A DNA stretch of 64,000 bases. Source: Acidovorax sp. KKS102. GTDB lineage: Bacteria; Pseudomonadota; Gammaproteobacteria; Burkholderiales; Burkholderiaceae_C. The stretch spans positions 1,426,001 through 1,490,000 of the forward strand of contig NC_018708.1 of the NCBI RefSeq assembly GCF_000302535.1, written 5' to 3'. Positions within the stretch are counted from its first letter, which is position 1, and each line of letters opens with the position of its first letter. Shown in pieces: positions 8,958 to 18,340 of the stretch. The notes under the pieces are model-generated. The model had not been told where the DNA came from, searched no databases, and saw only the letters and a program-made list of their open reading frames with translations. A program made the translations under genes and the position numbers.

Positions 8958-9881
8958 TCAACGGCCTTTGCTGCCAAGAGCCTGCACGCCATTGCGCTGC
9001 ACCGCCACCGCCTTCACCAGATCCCACGCCGCTTGCGCCACAGGCGAGAGCGCGCGGTGCTTCCGGTGCACCAGCATGATCTCCCGGTCCACGCGCGGCA
9101 CCAGGGGGCGTACCGCCAGCCGTGCCAGGCCTTCGGGCGGCAGGGCCAAGGTGGGGATCACCGAGATGCCCAGGCCTGCGTCCAGCATGCGAAAGATGGT
9201 GGTGGGGTGGCCAACCTCCTGGGCCACCGTGCAGGCCACACCATGCTCGGCCAGGGCGCGGTCGATCAGGCGGCGGCTACCGGAGTCGTGGTCCAGCAGC
9301 ACCAGTGCTTCGCCCTGCAGGTCGGTCCAGCGCACCTGGCGTTTGTCCGCCAGCCGGTGGCTGGGTGGGCAGGCCAGGCAGAAGGGTTCGGTCAGGATGG
9401 TCTCGCAGTGAAGCGCTTCGCGCTCGCTGGGGTCGATGACCACGCCAAAGTCCACCTCGCCCGAAAGCACGCTGGCCAGCACCGCGCTCTGGATGCGGTC
9501 CAGCAGCACCAGCTCCAGCCCGGGCAGGGTGCGCTGGCATTCGGCGATGCAGTCGGGCATGAGGTTGGCCGACAGCGTGGGGCTGCTCGCCACGCGCACG
9601 CGTCCGCGCCGCTCGGTGGCCATTTCCCGCACGTCCAGCAGTGTGTTCTCCAGCTCTTCCAGCACCCGGGGCAGGCGGGCCGACAGGCGCTGGCCCGCGT
9701 CCGTCAGCGTCACCTCGCGCGTGGTGCGGTTGAGCAGCTTCAGACCCAGCTGGGCTTCCAGCTCGGTGATGCAGCGGCTCACGGCCGGTTGGGTGAGGCC
9801 CACCGCATCGCCGGTGCGGCTGAAGTTGCGGGTGGCGGCCACCGACTGAAACACGTGCAGCTGGCGCAGGGTGATATTCAT
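8958..9881 (-). CDS. LysR-family transcriptional regulator (divergent from bile-acid-symporter-family gene)
   Basis: A 307-residue LysR regulator with an N-terminal HTH (NFSRTGDAVGLTQPAVSRCITELEAQLG, about residues 18-45) and a substrate-binding domain resembling the CysB/CbbR group. It is convergent with the upstream LysR gene (80 bp between stops) and divergent from the BASS-family transporter (132 bp between starts). A perfect 8-bp inverted repeat, AGAGAAAT-CC-ATTTCTCT, lies 22 bp upstream of its start. Control of the adjacent transporter is the simplest reading (inference). Confidence 0.92.
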   Translation of the reverse strand: MNITLRQLHVFQSVAATRNFSRTGDAVGLTQPAVSRCITELEAQLGLKLLNRTTREVTLTDAGQRLSARLPRVLEELENTLLDVREMATERRGRVRVASSPTLSANLMPDCIAECQRTLPGLELVLLDRIQSAVLASVLSGEVDFGVVIDPSEREALHCETILTEPFCLACPPSHRLADKRQVRWTDLQGEALVLLDHDSGSRRLIDRALAEHGVACTVAQEVGHPTTIFRMLDAGLGISVIPTLALPPEGLARLAVRPLVPRVDREIMLVHRKHRALSPVAQAAWDLVKAVAVQRNGVQALGSKGR

Positions 9882-9903
9882 GCGCTCGAATCATAAATCC
9901 ATC

Positions 9904-9921
9904 AGAGAAATCCATTTCTCT
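9904..9921. promoter_or_regulatory. perfect inverted repeat, candidate operator of the LysR/transporter pair
   Basis: AGAGAAAT and ATTTCTCT flank a 2-nt spacer in the 132-bp gap between the divergent LysR and BASS-family genes. It is AT-rich and perfectly symmetrical, as expected for a dimeric regulator. Confidence 0.5.
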
Positions 9922-10013
9922 TTGGAATCGGGCTGCGGTCCAATGCGTGTCTTTGGGGTTTGTGTGCCCCATGTCCTTTTGCATTTTTTTGCGCTGCCGC
10001 TGCGCTGTCCCCC

Positions 10014-10994
10014 ATGGCCCGTTCCCGTTTTCTCCCTGACAACTTCACCCTGGCCCTGCTGGGCACCGTCACCCTCGCCAGCGTGTTGCCCGCCTCGGGC
10101 GTGGCGGCCCAGGCGCTGGAGGGGATCACCGTGGCAGCGGTGGCGCTGCTGTTCTTCTTGCACGGGGCCAAGCTCTCGCGGGATGCTATCGTGGCGGGGC
10201 TCTCGCACTGGCGGCTGCACCTGGTGGTCGTGGGCACCACGTTTGTGCTGTTCCCGCTGCTGGGCTGGGCGCTGCGGCCGGTGCTGCTGCCGCTGGTCAC
10301 GCCCGGGCTTTACACCGGCATCCTGTACCTGTGCGTGCTGCCAGCCACGGTGCAGTCGGCCATTGCGTTCACGGCCATGGCGCGCGGCAACATGCCGGCG
10401 GCCATCTGCAGCGCGTCGGCATCGACCCTGCTGGGCATTGTGATCACACCGCTGCTGGTGGGGCTGTTGCTGCCCGAGGCGCAGCAGCAGGCAGGCGCTG
10501 CGCAGCATGACACGCTGGCCAACATCGGCCGCATCACCTTGCAGTTGCTGGTGCCCTTTGTGGCGGGCCACCTGCTGCGTCCGTGGATTGGCGGTTTTGT
10601 GCAGCGCCGGGCGGCAGCGCTCAAGCGGGTGGACCAGGGCTCCATCCTGCTGGTGGTGTTCACGGCCTTCAGCGCTGCGGTGGTCGAGGGGCTGTGGCGT
10701 CAGCTGCCAGCGTCTGCGCTGCTGGGCCTGGTGGTGGTGTGCGCCGTGCTGCTGACACTGGCGCTGGTGACCACCACCTGGGTCGCGCGGCGCATGGGGT
10801 TCTCCAAGGAGGACGAAATCACGCTGGTGTTCTGCGGCTCCAAGAAGAGCCTGGCCAGCGGCGTGCCCATGGCCAAGGTGCTGTTTGCATCGCACGCAGT
10901 GGGCGCCATTGTGCTGCCCATCATGGTGTTCCACCAGATGCAGCTGATGGTGTGTGCGGTGCTGGCGCAGCGCTATGCGCGGCGCAGTGCGTAG
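10014..10994 (+). CDS. bile acid:sodium symporter family (SBF-like, YfeH-type) transporter
   Basis: A 326-residue polytopic protein with nine to ten predicted helices. The GSKKSLASGVPMAKVLF stretch near residue 280 is diagnostic of the SBF-like branch (PF13593) that includes E. coli YfeH and plant BASS-type carriers. It probably moves an organic anion with Na+ across the inner membrane; the substrate is unknown. The start is the ATG of MARSRFLPDN; an in-frame upstream extension adds an improbable Cys/Pro-rich leader. It is divergent from the LysR gene, which is the likely regulator. Confidence 0.87.
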   Translation: MARSRFLPDNFTLALLGTVTLASVLPASGVAAQALEGITVAAVALLFFLHGAKLSRDAIVAGLSHWRLHLVVVGTTFVLFPLLGWALRPVLLPLVTPGLYTGILYLCVLPATVQSAIAFTAMARGNMPAAICSASASTLLGIVITPLLVGLLLPEAQQQAGAAQHDTLANIGRITLQLLVPFVAGHLLRPWIGGFVQRRAAALKRVDQGSILLVVFTAFSAAVVEGLWRQLPASALLGLVVVCAVLLTLALVTTTWVARRMGFSKEDEITLVFCGSKKSLASGVPMAKVLFASHAVGAIVLPIMVFHQMQLMVCAVLAQRYARRSA

Positions 10995-11005
10995 GCAACC
11001 GGGCT

Positions 11006-11055
11006 GCTATCTTTTGTATAGCTGCAGGCGCATGAAGAACATGCGCCTGCGGCCC
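11006..11055 (+). repeat. palindromic repeat, copy C (intergenic)
   Basis: The core at 11006-11022 is GCTAT-N8-TAGC. The downstream half of this copy (11024-11050) is a perfect 10-bp hairpin between two convergent genes, so here the repeat may have been recruited as a terminator. Confidence 0.75.
11024..11050. terminator. hairpin between convergent transporter genes
   Basis: GCAGGCGCAT and ATGCGCCTGC pair perfectly around a 7-nt loop. There is no strong U-tract on either side, so activity as an intrinsic terminator is uncertain, but its position between two convergent stops fits. Confidence 0.45.
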
Positions 11056-11063
11056 AAAAGGCT

Positions 11064-12719
11064 TCAACTCTGCTCGTTGAGCGTGCGCAGGCGGCTGGGC
11101 GCCAGGGCACCGGCCGATTCCAGGATGGGGTAGGCCACCGAGCACAGCAGCGAGTTGATGCGCTTGAGTTCGCTGATCAGGTCGATGTGCAGTGAACTGG
11201 TCTCGATGCTCTGCACCGTGTTGTCTGACAGGCGTGCCAGGTGGGTGGCCGAATAGGCGTGTTCCAGGTCGCGGAACCGGGCTTTTTCTTCCAGCAGCTT
11301 TTGTGCGTCGCGCACGCTGCCGTTCAAGAACACGCTCATTGCCAGCCGCAGGTTGTCGATCAGGCGGGCGTGCAGCTCATTGATCTCTTCCATGCCCGCC
11401 TCGGAGAACTGGCGGCCCTTCTTGATCTTCTTGTCCTCGATGTCGATCAGCACGCGCTCGATGATGTCGCCGATCTGCTCCATGTTGATGGTGAAGCTGA
11501 TGATGTCGGCCCAGCGGCGGCCCTCGCGCTCGTCCAGGGCCTCGCGCGAGATCTTGGTCATGTAGTACTTGATGGCCGAGTACAGGCCGTCCACCTCGTC
11601 ATCGAGCTTGCGCAGGTCTTCTGCCAATTGCAGGTCGTCCGTGCGGATCACTTTGTGCAGGCCCAGCAGCATCGATTCGACCACGTCGGCCTGGTGCAGG
11701 GCTTCGCGTGCCGCGCACGAGATGGCGAGGGACGGCGTGGCCAGGGCGGAGGGGTCCAGATGCTGGGGGCGGGTGCCTGCAGCAGCCTGTGCCTTTTCCA
11801 CCGGCAGCAGGCGCTGCACGGCCCGCGCCACCGTACCTGTCAGGCCAATGCAGACGATGCCCACCACGATGTTGAAGGCCAGGTGGAACAGCACCACCAG
11901 GGCGGCAGTTTCGGGCACGTAGGGCCGCACATGCTGCAGCCACAGGCCGGTGAGCGGCGTCATGATGAGCACGCCGATGATCTTGAAGAACAGGTTGCCC
12001 AGGGGCACCTGGCGTGTCTGCACGTTGGACTTCATGGTGGTCAACACGGCGAGCACGCCGCTGCCCAGGTTGGCGCCCAGCACCAGTCCCAGCGCCACAT
12101 CGGCCGGAATACCGCCAGAGCCTGCCAGCGCCGCAGTGAGCAGCACGGTGGCAAGGCTGGAATACGCCACGATGGCCAGGATGGCGCCGGTAAAGATCTC
12201 CAGCAGCAGATCGCTGGTGAGCGCTCCCAGCAGCGTGCGCACGGTGGGCGACTGGGTGAGCACCGTGGTCGATTCGGTGATGAGGCGCAGCGCCAGCAGC
12301 ATCAGCCCCAGGCCGATCAACACGCGGCCCACGCGGCCCACGGCCGTGTCCTTGCGCGAGATGAACAGCACGACGCCCACAAAGATGAACAGGGGCGACA
12401 GCCACGACAGGTCCATAGAGAACACCACAGCCATCACGCTGGTGCCCACGTCGGCGCCCAGCATCACGGCCAGCGCTGCAGGCAGGCCCACCAGGCCCTG
12501 GCCCACAAAGGACGACACGATAAGCGCGGTGGCTGTGCTGGACTGCACCACGGCCGTCACGCCAATGCCGGAGAGGACAGCGGTGAAGCGGCTGCTGACG
12601 CTGTGCGCAATCAGCTGGCGCAGGTTGGCGCCGAACACGCGCAGGATGCCGGTGCGCACCAGGTGGGTGCCCCAGATCAGCAGCGCCACGGCTGCCAAGA
12701 GATTGAGGAGATGCTTCAT
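11064..12719 (-). CDS. Na/Pi cotransporter family protein with C-terminal PhoU-like domain
   Basis: A 551-residue inner-membrane protein. The N-terminal half (about residues 1-310) has the Na/Pi-cotransporter (NptA/YjbB) repeats with the hallmark QSSTATALIV near residue 60 and a second, degenerate repeat near 180. The C-terminal half (about 350-540) is an all-helical PhoU-like domain, seen as DDEVDGLYSAIKYYMTKI and similar. It probably mediates sodium-coupled phosphate movement, importing or exporting. The ATG at MKHLLNLLAA is preferred; an ATG 36 nt upstream adds a polar leader. It is alone on its strand, downstream of the lspA terminator. Confidence 0.88.
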   Translation of the reverse strand: MKHLLNLLAAVALLIWGTHLVRTGILRVFGANLRQLIAHSVSSRFTAVLSGIGVTAVVQSSTATALIVSSFVGQGLVGLPAALAVMLGADVGTSVMAVVFSMDLSWLSPLFIFVGVVLFISRKDTAVGRVGRVLIGLGLMLLALRLITESTTVLTQSPTVRTLLGALTSDLLLEIFTGAILAIVAYSSLATVLLTAALAGSGGIPADVALGLVLGANLGSGVLAVLTTMKSNVQTRQVPLGNLFFKIIGVLIMTPLTGLWLQHVRPYVPETAALVVLFHLAFNIVVGIVCIGLTGTVARAVQRLLPVEKAQAAAGTRPQHLDPSALATPSLAISCAAREALHQADVVESMLLGLHKVIRTDDLQLAEDLRKLDDEVDGLYSAIKYYMTKISREALDEREGRRWADIISFTINMEQIGDIIERVLIDIEDKKIKKGRQFSEAGMEEINELHARLIDNLRLAMSVFLNGSVRDAQKLLEEKARFRDLEHAYSATHLARLSDNTVQSIETSSLHIDLISELKRINSLLCSVAYPILESAGALAPSRLRTLNEQS

Positions 12720-12889
12720 GAAAACCGTTGTTTCTTCTTCTTGTGATGGGCGCAAACCCTGCGATGACCAGACCCAGGGGCCAATGCAAGAACCGCGCGC
12801 ACCGGGCTGTCATAAAACTGACACATAAGCATACTCCTGATTCCATAGCGCTGGAGCAGATGCCCATGTCGGCGCTGGGTGCGTTGCTG

Positions 12890-12924
12890 CGCACAAACAG
12901 CACGGCCCGCATGCAGCGGGCCGT
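12890..12924 (-). terminator. Rho-independent terminator of ribF-ileS-lspA
   Basis: Minus-strand hairpin ACGGCCCGC-TGCAT-GCGGGCCGT (12902-12924), followed by a moderately U-rich GCTGTTTGTGC, 23 bp after the lspA stop. Confidence 0.6.
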
Positions 12925-12947
12925 TCAGGGGGCAAAGCGAGTGGGGG

Positions 12948-13460
12948 TCAGCGCTCGCGCCGTACCCGCAGCAGCTCGTCCAGGATCAGGCAGACCGCAC
13001 CCACGGTGATGGCCGAGTCCGCCAAGTTGAAGGACGGAAAGTACCAGCCCGCGTAGTGGAACTGCAAGAAGTCCACCACATAGCCGTGCATGAGCCGGTC
13101 CACCACGTTGCCTACGGCCCCGCCCAGGATGCTGGACAGCGCAAAGCTGAACAGCTTCTGGCCTGGATGCGCACGCAATTGCCACACGATGAAGATCGTG
13201 GCCGCCAAGCCGATACCGGTGAACAGCCAGCGCTGCCAGCCGCCCGCGTCCGACAAGTACGAGAACGCTGCGCCGGTGTTGTGCGCGCGCACGATGTTGA
13301 AGAAGCTGGTGATCAACGTGGAGTCGCCCAGCTGGTAGTGGTTGAGAATCAGGGTCTTGGTGATCTGGTCGGCGCCCATCAGAAACACCGCCCATGCCAG
13401 CCATGGCCACATGCCCACGCCGGTGCGCCCGGCTTGCCCAGATTGCGTAGAGCGCGCCAT
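12948..13460 (-). CDS. lspA: lipoprotein signal peptidase (signal peptidase II)
   Basis: A 170-residue inner-membrane aspartic protease that cleaves prolipoprotein signal peptides after Lgt lipidation. It has four predicted helices. The catalytic aspartates are visible at D121 (NVVDR) and D148 (FNLADSAI), and the GGAVGN and NTGAAF motifs are conserved. Length matches E. coli LspA (164). The ATG shares one base with the ileS stop (TGATG), so translation is coupled, which rules out longer starts inside ileS. It is the last gene of ribF-ileS-lspA, an order conserved across proteobacteria. Confidence 0.97.
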   Translation of the reverse strand: MARSTQSGQAGRTGVGMWPWLAWAVFLMGADQITKTLILNHYQLGDSTLITSFFNIVRAHNTGAAFSYLSDAGGWQRWLFTGIGLAATIFIVWQLRAHPGQKLFSFALSSILGGAVGNVVDRLMHGYVVDFLQFHYAGWYFPSFNLADSAITVGAVCLILDELLRVRRER

Positions 13461-16345
13461 CACGCGTGTGCCCGGCTTTCGCCGTCGCCGTACAGGTTGC
13501 TGGTGCAGCGGCCGCAGATGGTGGGATGGGCGGCATCGCTGCCCACGTCGCTCCGGTAGTGCCAGCAGCGTTCGCATTTGGTATCAGAACTGGGTTTGAC
13601 GCTGATCTGTAAAGCGCCACCAGCTACCAATTCGATAGCGGATGTGATGAACACGAATTTCAGGTCATCGCCCAGGCTGGCCAGCAGTGCGTGGTCCTCC
13701 GGCGCAGCCGTCAGCGTGACAGTCGCCTGCAGCGACGAGCCCACCTGACCCGCGGCGCGCAGGGCCTCGATCTCCTTGTTCACCGCATCGCGGATCTCGC
13801 GGATGCGCGACCACTTGGCCAGCAGGCCCTCATCCGCACCGGCACCCACGCCGGCGACATTGCCGTAGGTCTCCAGGAAAATGGAGTCGGAGCCGCCGAA
13901 CACCTTCCACGCCTCTTCCGCCGTGAACGAGAGGAACGGCGCCATCCAGCGCAGCATGGCGTGCGTGATGTTGTAGAGCGCTGTCTGCGCACTGCGGCGG
14001 GCCAGGCTCTTGGGCGCCGTGGTGTACAGGCGGTCCTTGAGCACATCCAGGTAGAAGCCGCCCAGGTCTTCCGAGCAGTACAGCTGCAGCTTGGCCACCA
14101 CCGGGTGGAACTCGTACACCTTGTAGTGCGCCAGCACTTCGGCCTGGAACTCGGACGCGCGGGTGAGCGCGTAGCGGTCGATCTCCAGCATCTGGTCGAA
14201 CGGCACGGCGTCCTTGGCCGGGTCAAAGTCGCTCACGTTGGCCAGCAAAAAGCGCAGCGTGTTGCGGATGCGGCGGTAGGCGTCCACCACACGCGCCAGG
14301 ATCTTCTCGTCGCCCGCAATGTCGCCGGAATAGTCGCTGGCAGCCACCCACAAGCGGATGATCTCAGCGCCCAGCTTCTTGTTGATCTCTTGCGGGTCGA
14401 TGCCGTTGCCCAGCGACTTGCTCATCTTGCGGCCCTGGCTGTCCACGGTGAAACCGTGGGTCAGCAGGCCGCGATAGGGCGCGCGGCCTTCCAGCGCGGA
14501 GGCCAGCAGCAGCGAGCTGTGGAACCAGCCGCGGTGCTGGTCATGGCCTTCCAGGTACAGATCGGCCTCGGGGCCTGTGTCGTGGTGCACCTCGGGGTGC
14601 GTGCCGCGCAGCACGTGGCTGAAGGTGGAGCCGGAGTCGAACCACACTTCCAGGATGTCGGTGCTCTTCGTGTAGTGTGGCGCGTCTTCGGCGCCCAGGA
14701 TCTCTTCGGTCGTCACGCGGCTCCAGGCCTCGATGCCGCCCTTTTCGACGATGTCGGCGGCCTGGTCCATGATTTCCATGGTGCGCGGATGCAACTCGCC
14801 CGAATCCTTGTGCAAAAAGAACGGGATGGGCACGCCCCAGCTGCGCTGGCGCGAGATGCACCAGTCGGGCCGCCCGGCGATCATGTCGTGCAGGCGGGCT
14901 TTGCCGTTCTCGGGGTAGAAGCTGGTGTGCTCGATCGCATCGAGCGCGATCTGGCGCAGCGTCTTGGCGGGCTTCATGCCTGCTTTAGTGAACACGCCTT
15001 CGCCTTCGTCCATGCGGATGAACCACTGGGCAGCCGCGCGGTAGATCACGGGCGTCTTGTGGCGCCAGCAGTGCGGGTAGCTGTGCGTGATGTCCTTGGT
15101 GGTCATCAGGTGGCCTGCGTTGCGCAGGGCCTCGATGATGACGGGCACAGCCTTCCAGATGTGCTGGCCGCCGAACAGCGGGAAGTCCGCTGCATAGGTG
15201 CCGTTGCCCTGCACTGGGTTCAGGATTTCGTCCAGTGCCATGCCGTGCGCGCGGCAGGAGTTGAAGTCTTCCAGGCCATACGCAGGCGACGAGTGCACGA
15301 TACCCGTGCCGTCATCGGCCGTGGCGTAGTCGGCCAGGTACACGGGCGACAGGCGGCGGTAGCCAAAGCTGCCGTCTTCGCTGGCCACGTCGTACAGCGG
15401 GTGCTCAAATTCCAGGCCGCCCAGGTTCTTGCCCAGGGTGGTGGCCAGCACGCTGCCCGTGAGGCCGTAGCGCTCCAGGCACGAGGCCACCAGCGGCTCG
15501 GCCACCAGCAGGATGCGCTCGCCCGTGTCCACCAGCGCGTAGCTGATCTCGGGGTTCAGGTTCAGCGCCTGGTTGGCAGGGATGGTCCAGGCAGTGGTGG
15601 TCCAGATGACCACAAACGCATCCTTGGCCAATGCGGGCAGGCCAAAGGCGGCTGCCAGCTTGGCGGGGTCGTGCGACTTGAAGGCCACGTCCAGCGTGGT
15701 GCTCTTCTTGTCCTGGTATTCGATCTCGAACTCGGCGAGCGAACTGCCGCAGTCAAAGCACCAGTACACGGGCTTGAGGCCTCGGTACACAAAGCCGCGC
15801 TCCATCACGCGTTTGAAGGCGCGGATTTCGCCCGCCTCGTTGGCGGGGTTCATGGTCTTGTAGGGGTTGTCCCATTCGCCCAGCACGCCCAGGCGCTTGA
15901 AGTCCACCATCTGCTGCGCGATCTGCTCGGTGGCAAACGCGCGGCTTTTTGCTTGCATGTCGTCGCGGCTCAGGTTGCGGCCGTGTTTCTTCTCGATGGC
16001 GTTTTCGATCGGCAGGCCGTGGCAGTCCCAGCCGGGCACGTACAGTGCGTCAAAGCCTTCGAGCTGGCGCGCCTTGGTGATCATGTCCTTGAGGATCTTG
16101 TTCACCGCATGGCCCATGTGGATCTGGCCGTTGGCGTAGGGCGGGCCGTCGTGCAGGATGAACTTGGGCGCACCCCGGCGGGCGTCGCGCAGGCGCTTGT
16201 AGGTGCCTTTGTCTTCCCACTCCTTCACCCAGCCCGGCTCGCGCTTGGGCAGGTCGCCGCGCATGGGGAAGGGCGTGTCGGGCAGGTTCAGGGTGCTGCG
16301 GTAATCCGGGGCAGTGGAGGTGGGCGTGCTGGCGTTGTCGGACAT
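13460..16345 (-). CDS. ileS: isoleucyl-tRNA synthetase
   Basis: A 961-residue class I aminoacyl-tRNA synthetase charging tRNA-Ile. The HIGH motif is HMGH at 76-79 and KMSKS spans 640-644. The editing (CP1) domain contains the [11 protein letters not shown] strand. The C-terminal zinc-binding region shows CERCWHY and CGRC. Length is slightly above the 938 of E. coli. Part of the excess is near the C-terminus, where [14 protein letters not shown] is encoded by a sense-strand copy of the genome-wide palindromic repeat (13598-13639), apparently tolerated between the editing/anticodon-binding part and the zinc knuckle. It is second in the ribF-ileS-lspA operon. Confidence 0.98.
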   Translation of the reverse strand: MSDNASTPTSTAPDYRSTLNLPDTPFPMRGDLPKREPGWVKEWEDKGTYKRLRDARRGAPKFILHDGPPYANGQIHMGHAVNKILKDMITKARQLEGFDALYVPGWDCHGLPIENAIEKKHGRNLSRDDMQAKSRAFATEQIAQQMVDFKRLGVLGEWDNPYKTMNPANEAGEIRAFKRVMERGFVYRGLKPVYWCFDCGSSLAEFEIEYQDKKSTTLDVAFKSHDPAKLAAAFGLPALAKDAFVVIWTTTAWTIPANQALNLNPEISYALVDTGERILLVAEPLVASCLERYGLTGSVLATTLGKNLGGLEFEHPLYDVASEDGSFGYRRLSPVYLADYATADDGTGIVHSSPAYGLEDFNSCRAHGMALDEILNPVQGNGTYAADFPLFGGQHIWKAVPVIIEALRNAGHLMTTKDITHSYPHCWRHKTPVIYRAAAQWFIRMDEGEGVFTKAGMKPAKTLRQIALDAIEHTSFYPENGKARLHDMIAGRPDWCISRQRSWGVPIPFFLHKDSGELHPRTMEIMDQAADIVEKGGIEAWSRVTTEEILGAEDAPHYTKSTDILEVWFDSGSTFSHVLRGTHPEVHHDTGPEADLYLEGHDQHRGWFHSSLLLASALEGRAPYRGLLTHGFTVDSQGRKMSKSLGNGIDPQEINKKLGAEIIRLWVAASDYSGDIAGDEKILARVVDAYRRIRNTLRFLLANVSDFDPAKDAVPFDQMLEIDRYALTRASEFQAEVLAHYKVYEFHPVVAKLQLYCSEDLGGFYLDVLKDRLYTTAPKSLARRSAQTALYNITHAMLRWMAPFLSFTAEEAWKVFGGSDSIFLETYGNVAGVGAGADEGLLAKWSRIREIRDAVNKEIEALRAAGQVGSSLQATVTLTAAPEDHALLASLGDDLKFVFITSAIELVAGGALQISVKPSSDTKCERCWHYRSDVGSDAAHPTICGRCTSNLYGDGESRAHA
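13598..13639 (-). repeat. palindromic repeat, copy D (inside ileS)
   Basis: The core at 13623-13639 reads GCTAT-N8-TAGC on the minus strand, followed by TGGTGGCGCTTT and a terminal AGCG. It is in the sense orientation of ileS and encodes [14 protein letters not shown]. Confidence 0.8.
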
Positions 16346-16458
16346 GAGGGAGCCTTAAAACGGGGCATTCCGGGGCGGGCCCGGAGCAATGCGGGGAAAC
16401 AGGGAGCGAAACGCGAGAGGTGTCGGGCCTGCAGGGCAGGCGCTGCGCAGGCAGCCCC

Positions 16459-17508
16459 CTAAATTCGGTCGCGCGTGGTCTGACGCCGGGTCTCGGTGTG
16501 ATTGGGGGCGTGGGCCGATGCAAAGTAGGCGCGCGCATCCGCACAGTCTTTGGCAATGCCCGCTGTCAGGGCGTCCAGACCGTCGTACTTCAGCTCGTCG
16601 TGCAGTTTGTGCAGCAGTTCCACGCGCACGATTTTACCGTACGCCCCTTCGGCACCCAGTTCGGCAGGCCACTGCAGGCAATGGGTTTCGAGCAGCACGC
16701 GGCCGCCGTTCACGTCATTGGGGTCCAGCGAGGGGCGCACACCCAGGTTGGCCACACCCGGCAAGGGCTCGCCCGCGAGACCATGCACCAGCACGGCAAA
16801 GATGCCGCTGGCGGCGGGTTTCCAGTGCGCAAACCGCAGGTTGAGGGTGCGAAAGCCGTCGCCCGCGCCTTCCGCCGTGGCGCCCAGCTCGCGCCCCAGC
16901 TTGCGGCCATGCACCACATGGCCGCTGATGGTGTAGGGCCGCCCCAGCAAGCGCGCTGCTGCCTCCATGTCGCCTGCGGCTAGCGCCTGGCGCACGGCGG
17001 AGCTGGACACGCGCAGCCCATGCACCTCGTAGCTGTTCATGCGAGCCACGTCAAAACCTTGGGCTTGCCCGGCGGTGTCCAGCATGGCGTAGTCGCCCGC
17101 GCGCTGGCGGCCGAAGCGGAAATCGTCACCCACCAACACATAGCGTGCACCCAGACCGCGCACCAGCACTTCATCGATGAAAGCGTCGGGCGACTGGGCG
17201 GCCAGCCGCGCGTCAAACGGCAGCACCACGGTCTGCTGCACGCCGCAGCGGGCCAGCTCGGTAAGCTTGTCGCGCAAGGTGCCTATGCGGGCTGGGGCCA
17301 GCTCCGGCTTGTGGTGGGCCCCGGCAAAGTAGTCGCGCGGGTGGGGCTCGAAGGTGAGCACGCAGCTTTCCACGCCCCGGTGGGCCGCCTCGCTGTTCAG
17401 CAGGGCCAGCATGGCCTGATGCCCCCGGTGCACGCCATCGAAGTTGCCAATGGTCAGCGCACAGGCATCGGCAATGCCCGGGTGGTGGAATCCGCGAAAG
17501 ATCTTCAT
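16459..17508 (-). CDS. ribF: bifunctional riboflavin kinase/FAD synthetase
   Basis: A 349-residue cytoplasmic enzyme converting riboflavin to FMN and FMN to FAD. The N-terminal adenylyltransferase half shows LTIGNFDGVHRGHQ (residues 18-31) and VGDDFRFGRQRAGD; the SSSAVRQAL motif ends this domain. The C-terminal flavokinase domain shows GRPYTISGHVVHGRKLGR, PGVANLGVRPS and the catalytic E of LLETH. Length is somewhat above E. coli (313), with a basic C-terminal tail. A copy of the palindromic repeat lies directly upstream of the ATG, in the presumed 5' leader. It is followed by ileS after 113 bp. Confidence 0.96.
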   Translation of the reverse strand: MKIFRGFHHPGIADACALTIGNFDGVHRGHQAMLALLNSEAAHRGVESCVLTFEPHPRDYFAGAHHKPELAPARIGTLRDKLTELARCGVQQTVVLPFDARLAAQSPDAFIDEVLVRGLGARYVLVGDDFRFGRQRAGDYAMLDTAGQAQGFDVARMNSYEVHGLRVSSSAVRQALAAGDMEAAARLLGRPYTISGHVVHGRKLGRELGATAEGAGDGFRTLNLRFAHWKPAASGIFAVLVHGLAGEPLPGVANLGVRPSLDPNDVNGGRVLLETHCLQWPAELGAEGAYGKIVRVELLHKLHDELKYDGLDALTAGIAKDCADARAYFASAHAPNHTETRRQTTRDRI

Positions 17509-17514
17509 CGGTTT

Positions 17515-17565
17515 GTTATCTTTTTGATAGCGCCATGCGCAGGTCCATCAAGCGCAGGACGCCAA
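17515..17565 (+). repeat. palindromic repeat, copy E (5' of ribF)
   Basis: The core at 17515-17531 is GTTAT-N8-TAGC, followed by GCCATGCGCAGG and AAGCGCAGG. It sits 7 bp from the ribF start codon and so would lie in or next to the ribF leader RNA. Confidence 0.7.
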
Positions 17566-17751
17566 TTTGTCACAAAAAGAGTATATTGTGACCCACGGCT
17601 GGCCCCGCGCAGGGCTGCCCGCGAGACATCTGCGTTCAGAATCCTTTCGGACTTGCGCAAATCGGGATGCAACAACCGCCTTTTCCTTGGGGCGAGCCAC
17701 TTGCCAGAGTCCTGTTTTGCGGAAGTCATGTCCTTGTGTACTTTGTGTTCC

Positions 17752-17757
17752 AGGAGG
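17752..17757 (+). promoter_or_regulatory. ribosome binding site deciding a TTG start (HNH gene)
   Basis: AGGAGG lies 6 nt before the TTG at 17764. The competing in-frame ATG at 17728 has only a weak GGA upstream. Confidence 0.6.
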
Positions 17758-17763
17758 CGTGTT

Positions 17764-18321
17764 TTGAAGGTCTTGAAGCTCTCAGCCCAAGGGCTGCCCC
17801 AATCGTGGATTTCGCTGGAGCAGGCGGTGATTCATTACGCCGCCGGGGAAGTGCGCTGGGAGTCCGGCGGCCAGATTGCCCGGTTCCGGGGCGGGTACAA
17901 CGCCATATCGGGTGAGCAATCGGTGATCGCCATCAACAGCATCATCGGCACCAAGGGCGTGCCCAGCATCAATCCGTTCGAGCTCAAGCCCAGCCTGACC
18001 AACAGCAAGCTCTTTGCCCGCGACCGCAATGTGTGCGCCTACTGCGGCGGGCGTTTTCACGAAGAGGACCTCACGCGCGAGCACATCGTGCCGTTCGCGC
18101 GCAACGGTCAGGACCACTGGATGAACGTGGTCACGGCCTGCCGCCCCTGCAACCACCGCAAGGGCCCGCGCACCCCGGAGCAGGCGCACATGCCGCTGCT
18201 GTACGCGCCCTATGTGCCGAGCCTGTGGGAGGACTTCATCCTGCGCAATCGGCGCATCCTGGCCGATCAGATGGAATTCCTCATGGCCCATGTCCCCAAG
18301 TCTTCACGGCTGTTGGCTTAG
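17764..18321 (+). CDS. HNH endonuclease
   Basis: A 185-residue protein with a C-terminal HNH/5-methylcytosine-restriction-type nuclease domain. CAYCGG and CRPCNHRKG supply the zinc cysteines around REHIVPFARNG (catalytic His) and WMNVVTACRPCN (the N of HNH). The N-terminal 80 residues (WISLEQAVIHYAAGEVRW region) are conserved in standalone HNH proteins of Burkholderiales (recollection of the family, not searched). No methylase, restriction or phage genes are nearby, so a housekeeping role seems likelier than restriction. The start is ambiguous: TTG 17764 with AGGAGG, or ATG 17728 adding 12 residues. Confidence 0.85.
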   Translation: MKVLKLSAQGLPQSWISLEQAVIHYAAGEVRWESGGQIARFRGGYNAISGEQSVIAINSIIGTKGVPSINPFELKPSLTNSKLFARDRNVCAYCGGRFHEEDLTREHIVPFARNGQDHWMNVVTACRPCNHRKGPRTPEQAHMPLLYAPYVPSLWEDFILRNRRILADQMEFLMAHVPKSSRLLA

Positions 18322-18340
18322 TTGGGGGAGTGGCCAATAC

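Noticed and set aside
11241-12746. A 501-codon frame antisense to the Na/Pi gene.
   Set aside because: Reads as Gln/His/Arg-rich sequence without domains, a codon-phase artefact.
13691-16462. A 923-codon frame antisense to ileS.
   Set aside because: A shadow of the essential synthetase; composition is typical of a reverse-complemented high-GC gene.
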